Source: an uncultured Prevotellaceae bacterium (lineage in GTDB: Bacteria; Bacteroidota; Bacteroidia; Bacteroidales; Bacteroidaceae). Taken from it: a stretch of DNA of 64,000 bases. The notes below the pieces were generated by a model, which made no database searches, was not told the DNA's origin, and was given only the letters and a program-made list of their open reading frames with translations. The DNA is taken from assembly GCA_902778535.1 (NCBI GenBank), contig CACYYG010000009.1, forward strand, positions 62,001 through 126,000, in the 5' to 3' direction. Positions 60,865 through 64,000 of the stretch are shown here, in pieces (position 1 is the first letter of the stretch; every line of letters begins with the position of its first letter). A program made the translations under genes and the position numbers.

Positions 60865-60944
60865 AGTACAGAAGTTTCTGGAGTTACAGACAATAGACTT
60901 TCAGTAAAGAAAGTAATGTCTGTAACTCCAGAAACTTCTGTACT
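60865..60944. terminator. Perfect 28-bp inverted repeat, probable bidirectional terminator
   Basis: Arms 60865-60892 and 60917-60944 are exact inverted copies around a 24-base loop with a further ACTTTC/GAAAGT stem. The arms are made of GGAGTTACAGAAGT-type units that continue past the right arm. It lies between convergent ppiD-like and nth genes. Confidence 0.7.
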
Positions 60945-60962
60945 CCTGTACTTCTGTAACTC

Positions 60963-61601
60963 CTATTTCCCCATCTGCTTGGCACAATAGGGCTCGAGGG
61001 AACAGCGGCTACAATGTGGAGCACGTGAAGTGCAGACATAGCGGCCATGCAGCAACAGCCAGTGGTGAGCCTGCGGTATGTCGGCCTCGGGAATATACTT
61101 CACCAGCTGCTGCTCCACCTTCAGCGGCGTGTTGGCACTCTTGGTGACAAGACCAAGGCGGTGACTCACGCGAAACACATGCGTGTCGACAGCCATCGCA
61201 GCACGTCCGAAAGCCACAGCCTGCATCACATTGGCAGTCTTGCGTCCTACGCCGGGCAGCTGCAACAACGCATCCATGTCGCTGGGCACCTTGCCGCCGT
61301 GCTGCTCGGTGATAATGCGAGAGAGCTGCACCAAGTGCTGTGCCTTGGAGTTGGGATAGCTCACGCTCTTCACATATTCGTAGACCTCTTCCGGCTCGGC
61401 AGCACCCATTGTGGCGGCATCGGGGAAACGGCGGAACAACTCAGGCGTCACCATGTTAACACGTTTGTCAGTACATTGCGCACTAAGTACCACAGCCACC
61501 AGCAACTGGAATTCACTGGCATACTCCAGCTCCGTAGTTACCACGGGCATCTCGCGCCGGAAATAATCCAGCACAAGGCGATATCGTTCTTCTCTTTTCA
61601 T
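60963..61601 (-). CDS. nth: Endonuclease III
   Basis: A 212-residue base-excision repair glycosylase/lyase removing oxidised pyrimidines. Start at ATG 61601; the frame is open to 61640 but the promoter TAAATTTG at 61610-61617 lies inside the extension. Seen: helix-hairpin-helix LLQLPGVGRKTANVM with the catalytic Lys, VDTHVFRVSHRLG with the catalytic Asp, and the iron-sulfur cluster cysteines CTSRAPHCSRCSLEPYC (spacing 6-2-5). Confidence 0.95.
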   Translation of the reverse strand: MKREERYRLVLDYFRREMPVVTTELEYASEFQLLVAVVLSAQCTDKRVNMVTPELFRRFPDAATMGAAEPEEVYEYVKSVSYPNSKAQHLVQLSRIITEQHGGKVPSDMDALLQLPGVGRKTANVMQAVAFGRAAMAVDTHVFRVSHRLGLVTKSANTPLKVEQQLVKYIPEADIPQAHHWLLLHGRYVCTSRAPHCSRCSLEPYCAKQMGK

Positions 61602-61609
61602 AGCAGGTG

Positions 61610-61617
61610 CAAATTTA
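61610..61617 (-). promoter_or_regulatory. -7 promoter box of nth
   Basis: Minus-strand TAAATTTG, 8 bp before ATG 61601. Confidence 0.65.
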
Positions 61618-61650
61618 ACCATTTTTTTCGTACACGTCAATTTTTATTCG

Positions 61651-61658
61651 TACTTTTG
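61651..61658 (+). promoter_or_regulatory. -7 promoter box of the DUF2461 gene
   Basis: TACTTTTG, 19 bp before ATG 61678. Confidence 0.65.
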
Positions 61659-61677
61659 CACACGAAAAACAAAAAAT

Positions 61678-62376
61678 ATGGACGCAAAGAGAATACTGAA
61701 CTACCTACGCCAAATTATGGCAAACAACACCCGCGAATGGTTTCATGCCAATCACAAGGAGTATGAGGCAGTGCGGGCCGAATGGGAGCATGGTGTACAG
61801 CAGGCCCTGCAGCGCATCATCAGCTTTGACCCCACCGTGGCCACCCAGACAGTGAAGGACTGCACCTACCGTTTCAATCGCGACACACGTTTTTCGTCTG
61901 ACAAGTCTCCCTACAAAAACCACTTCGGCGCTTACATCAACGCCAAAGGGAAGAAAGCTTTGCGTGGAGGCTATTATATCCACATGGAGCCCGATGCCTG
62001 CCTGCTCGCCGTGGGCAACTACTGGCTGCCAACCAATATACTCACTGCTTGTCGCAACGAGCTAATGGCCAACGAGGAGCAATGGTTGCATTGTGTTGAT
62101 AACCCCGCCTTCAAGAGTCTCTTCGGTGACGACGGAAACGCCAGCTGGGACAGTGCCCAGGGCTTCGGCCTCACGAAGCTGAAGACCTGCCCGTCAGGAT
62201 TCCCCCGCGACTATGCCTACGTCAACTTCCTCCGACAGAAGGACTATTGTGCCTGGCACCGTGTCAGCAATGACTTTTTTGAGGGCGATGCCTGGCTTGA
62301 CGCTATGGAACACATCTTCCGCACAGCCAAGCCGATGATGGACTTTATGAACGCCGTCATCGACGACTACGAGTAG
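61678..62376 (+). CDS. DUF2461 family protein
   Basis: A 232-residue cytoplasmic protein of the DUF2461 (TIGR02453) family, seen in NNTREWFHANHKEYEAVRAE, YRFNRDTRFSSDKSPYKNHF, GYYIHMEPDACLLAVGNYWL and LKTCPSGFPRDYAYVNFL. Length is typical. No biochemical function is established for the family. It has its own promoter back to back with nth, and a GH3 gene follows after 48 bp. Confidence 0.85.
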   Translation: MDAKRILNYLRQIMANNTREWFHANHKEYEAVRAEWEHGVQQALQRIISFDPTVATQTVKDCTYRFNRDTRFSSDKSPYKNHFGAYINAKGKKALRGGYYIHMEPDACLLAVGNYWLPTNILTACRNELMANEEQWLHCVDNPAFKSLFGDDGNASWDSAQGFGLTKLKTCPSGFPRDYAYVNFLRQKDYCAWHRVSNDFFEGDAWLDAMEHIFRTAKPMMDFMNAVIDDYE

Positions 62377-62424
62377 CTCTGCGCGTGACCTCCTAAATCG
62401 TCTAACTGTTAATAATATAGCTTT

Positions 62425-63624
62425 ATGAAAAAGGTAATAAAAAACCTGATATTTTTAACCGTTGCCATCCTCACCAGTGGCTTTATACTGACCTCATGTA
62501 GTGACGACGAGGACCTCTCGGATTCCTCATTCACCGACAAGGTGGAGGCGCAGTTGCAGAAGATGACGCTACGCGAAAAGGTTGGACAACTCTTCTTCGT
62601 ACGCCCCGAAGTGCTCGACACCACTATCCATTATGGCCATACCGGCGGAATAGATGCCAGCACCGCAGACCTTACAAAAATCAAGCTGCAGGCTGTAAAT
62701 GCCACGATGCTGGCCGTAAATGAGAAATACCCGGTAGGCGGCATCATCCTCTACGCTCACAATATTGAAGACGAGGCGCAGCTGACAGCTTTCATACCCC
62801 AAATCCGTGCCCTTAAAGGCTCGCCCTTACTCTGCATCGACGAGGAGGGAGGTCGTGTGGCACGCATCGGCAACAACCCTAATTTCAACGTAGAGAAGTT
62901 TGAGTCAATGGACGCCATCGGCCAGACAGGCGATCCTGCCAATGCCTACCATTGCGGCAATGCCATCGGCACCTATCTGAAGAAATACGGCTTCGACATC
63001 GATTTTGCCCCCGTAGCCGATGTGAATACCAACCCCGAAAACATTGTAATCGGCAAACGCGCCTTCAGCGATGATCCTGCTGTGGCTGCCCCGATGGTTA
63101 CCAACTACCTGCAGGGCTTGAAGGATGCTGGCATTACAGGCTGCATCAAACACTTCCCCGGTCATGGCGATACCAAGGCCGATACCCACTACGGCTACGC
63201 CCAAAGCCTGAAGACTTGGGATGAGATGATGAACTGCGAGATGATTACCTTCAAGGCAGGCATTGAATGGGGATGCCAGCTGATTATGACTGCCCATATT
63301 GGTACGCCCAACGTGACAGGCTCGGAAATACCCGCCACAATGTCTTCAATCATCTTGCAAGACAAACTGCGCGGCGTGCTGGGTTTTCAGAACATCATTA
63401 TAACCGACGCAATGGAGATGGGCGCTATTACACAGCAGTACACCAGTGCCGAGGCCGCCGTGGGCTGTATAGTGGCAGGTGCCGACATCGTCCTTGGTCC
63501 ACAAAACTTCATCGAAGCCTTCGATGCCGTGGTGAAGGCCGTAGAGAAAGGCACAATCTCCGAGGCACGCTTAGACCAAAGTGTCCGCCGCATACTGAGA
63601 CTCAAAATGGAAAAAGGAATATGA
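62425..63624 (+). CDS. GH3 lipoprotein, beta-N-acetylhexosaminidase-like
   Basis: A 399-residue GH3-family enzyme anchored as a lipoprotein (MKKVIKNLIFLTVAILTSGF, lipobox Cys in LTSCSDDED). Seen: TLREKVGQLFFVRPE, CIDEEGGRVARIG, FAPVADVN, the NagZ-type acid/base loop KHFPGHGDTKADTHYGY, and nucleophile Asp in IIITDAMEMGAI. The single-domain, NagZ-like layout suggests removal of terminal N-acetylglucosamine from wall or host glycans at the periplasmic or outer surface, rather than cytoplasmic recycling as in E. coli. It may share the promoter at 61651-61658. Confidence 0.9.
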   Translation: MKKVIKNLIFLTVAILTSGFILTSCSDDEDLSDSSFTDKVEAQLQKMTLREKVGQLFFVRPEVLDTTIHYGHTGGIDASTADLTKIKLQAVNATMLAVNEKYPVGGIILYAHNIEDEAQLTAFIPQIRALKGSPLLCIDEEGGRVARIGNNPNFNVEKFESMDAIGQTGDPANAYHCGNAIGTYLKKYGFDIDFAPVADVNTNPENIVIGKRAFSDDPAVAAPMVTNYLQGLKDAGITGCIKHFPGHGDTKADTHYGYAQSLKTWDEMMNCEMITFKAGIEWGCQLIMTAHIGTPNVTGSEIPATMSSIILQDKLRGVLGFQNIIITDAMEMGAITQQYTSAEAAVGCIVAGADIVLGPQNFIEAFDAVVKAVEKGTISEARLDQSVRRILRLKMEKGI

Positions 63625-63641
63625 AAAGTACAGCTCCCTAT

Positions 63642-64000
63642 TCATGAAGTCTTAGACTTATGATTTGCGGGTTTCCAGACAAACAGCCCTTCTGAGGCGG
63701 CCAATGAGCCTAACAGCTTCAAAACCACATTAGTAGGCCCATATACTGTCATATAGGTGTCATCGCCGGCGATAGTAATCATTGCATCCGATGGTTTCAG
63801 GATGACGTAGAGCATTTCCTTGCTGGCCAGGCACTTCATCACCATCGCTTCAATATTCTGTGGGGAGGGATTCGTTGTCCACGTTTCTCCGTCGGAGCTG
63901 AAGTTCATTTCATCATAGCAATTCAGCTTCAGCAGGATATTTACGAACTTCCTGCAGAGGACATCAATCTGAGGGTACTGCAGATAGTATTCCTCTACTT
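63642..64000 (-). CDS. C-terminal part of an unrecognised protein (runs off the right edge)
   Basis: The minus frame is open from the window edge to a stop at 63642, giving at least 119 residues (VEEYYLQYPQIDVLCRKF...SLAASEGLFVWKPANHKSKT). The inner ATG at 63908 is probably not the start because the reading continues upstream with similar composition. I recognise no family. The mixed alpha/beta pattern and acidic, Trp-containing strands (DGETWTTNP, DDTYMTVYGP) resemble small cytoplasmic immunity-type proteins, but this is only an impression. It is convergent with the GH3 gene (17-bp gap). Confidence 0.5.
   Translation of the reverse strand, partial: VEEYYLQYPQIDVLCRKFVNILLKLNCYDEMNFSSDGETWTTNPSPQNIEAMVMKCLASKEMLYVILKPSDAMITIAGDDTYMTVYGPTNVVLKLLGSLAASEGLFVWKPANHKSKTS

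Overview
The window is chromosomal DNA from a member of the Bacteroidales, most likely Prevotellaceae. The support is: promoters of the TAnnTTTG (-7) type in front of most transcription units, a compact ~287-residue primary sigma factor, several Bacteroidetes-only families (gingipain-type C25 peptidase, DUF5689/DUF6359 lipoproteins, DUF4105/Lnb, Wzi-like capsule porin, LptC next to a CNNM/CorC protein and a SurA/PpiD-like foldase), and lipoprotein or signal-peptide starts on a large share of genes. No tRNA, rRNA, insertion sequence, integrase, phage or CRISPR array was recognised. The gene content is mostly conserved core; the unusual material lies between the genes and in gene tails.

Layout. 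1-10 kb: end of an S9 peptidase, a CotH-type protein, recF with a DciA-like gene, a TPR membrane protein with ribH, a PAP2 phosphatase, a DUF1846 protein and a ketopantoate reductase. 10.7-15.4 kb: htrA/degP, rpoD, then four overlapping or nearly adjacent genes ending in an HPr-kinase-like protein, a SipW-like S26 peptidase and a PqqD protein. 15.3-21.7 kb (minus strand): hisG-hisD-hisC running by 4-nt overlaps into malQ and a phosphoglycolate phosphatase-like gene. 22.4-25 kb: lytic transglycosylase, BadF-type kinase, SDR. 25-31 kb (minus): a TonB-dependent receptor followed by two OB-fold-type surface lipoproteins. 31-37 kb: Gly-rich secreted protein, Wzi-like porin, small lipoprotein, POT peptide transporter, secreted endonuclease/exonuclease/phosphatase-fold protein. 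37.5-45 kb (minus): C25 peptidase, RNase G, a 29-residue basic protein, HU, an orphan ABC ATPase. 45-54.7 kb (minus): outer-membrane barrel, secA, a degenerate PafA-like protein overlapping a DUF4105/Lnb gene. 55-64 kb: outer-membrane protein, lptC, CNNM/CorC protein, PpiD-like foldase, nth, DUF2461, a GH3 lipoprotein and a partial gene.

The genes combine into an envelope-biogenesis theme: SecA, Lnb-like N-acyltransferase, LptC, PpiD-like foldase, DegP, lytic transglycosylase and several outer-membrane barrels, together with nutrient capture (TonB receptor with OB-fold lipoproteins, secreted peptidases, a peptide transporter and a secreted nuclease-fold enzyme).

The strongest unexplained signals are repeats. 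Four intergenic arrays consist of 17-bp palindromes placed at exactly 22-bp steps; three use a GTAACC..GGTTAC palindrome and one an unrelated GTACACAC..GTGTGTAC palindrome with the same geometry. Two long intergenic regions carry related ~300-bp elements with a hairpin that shows a compensatory base-pair change. Short iterated units occur between genes, form long perfect inverted repeats, and also run in frame through coding regions.
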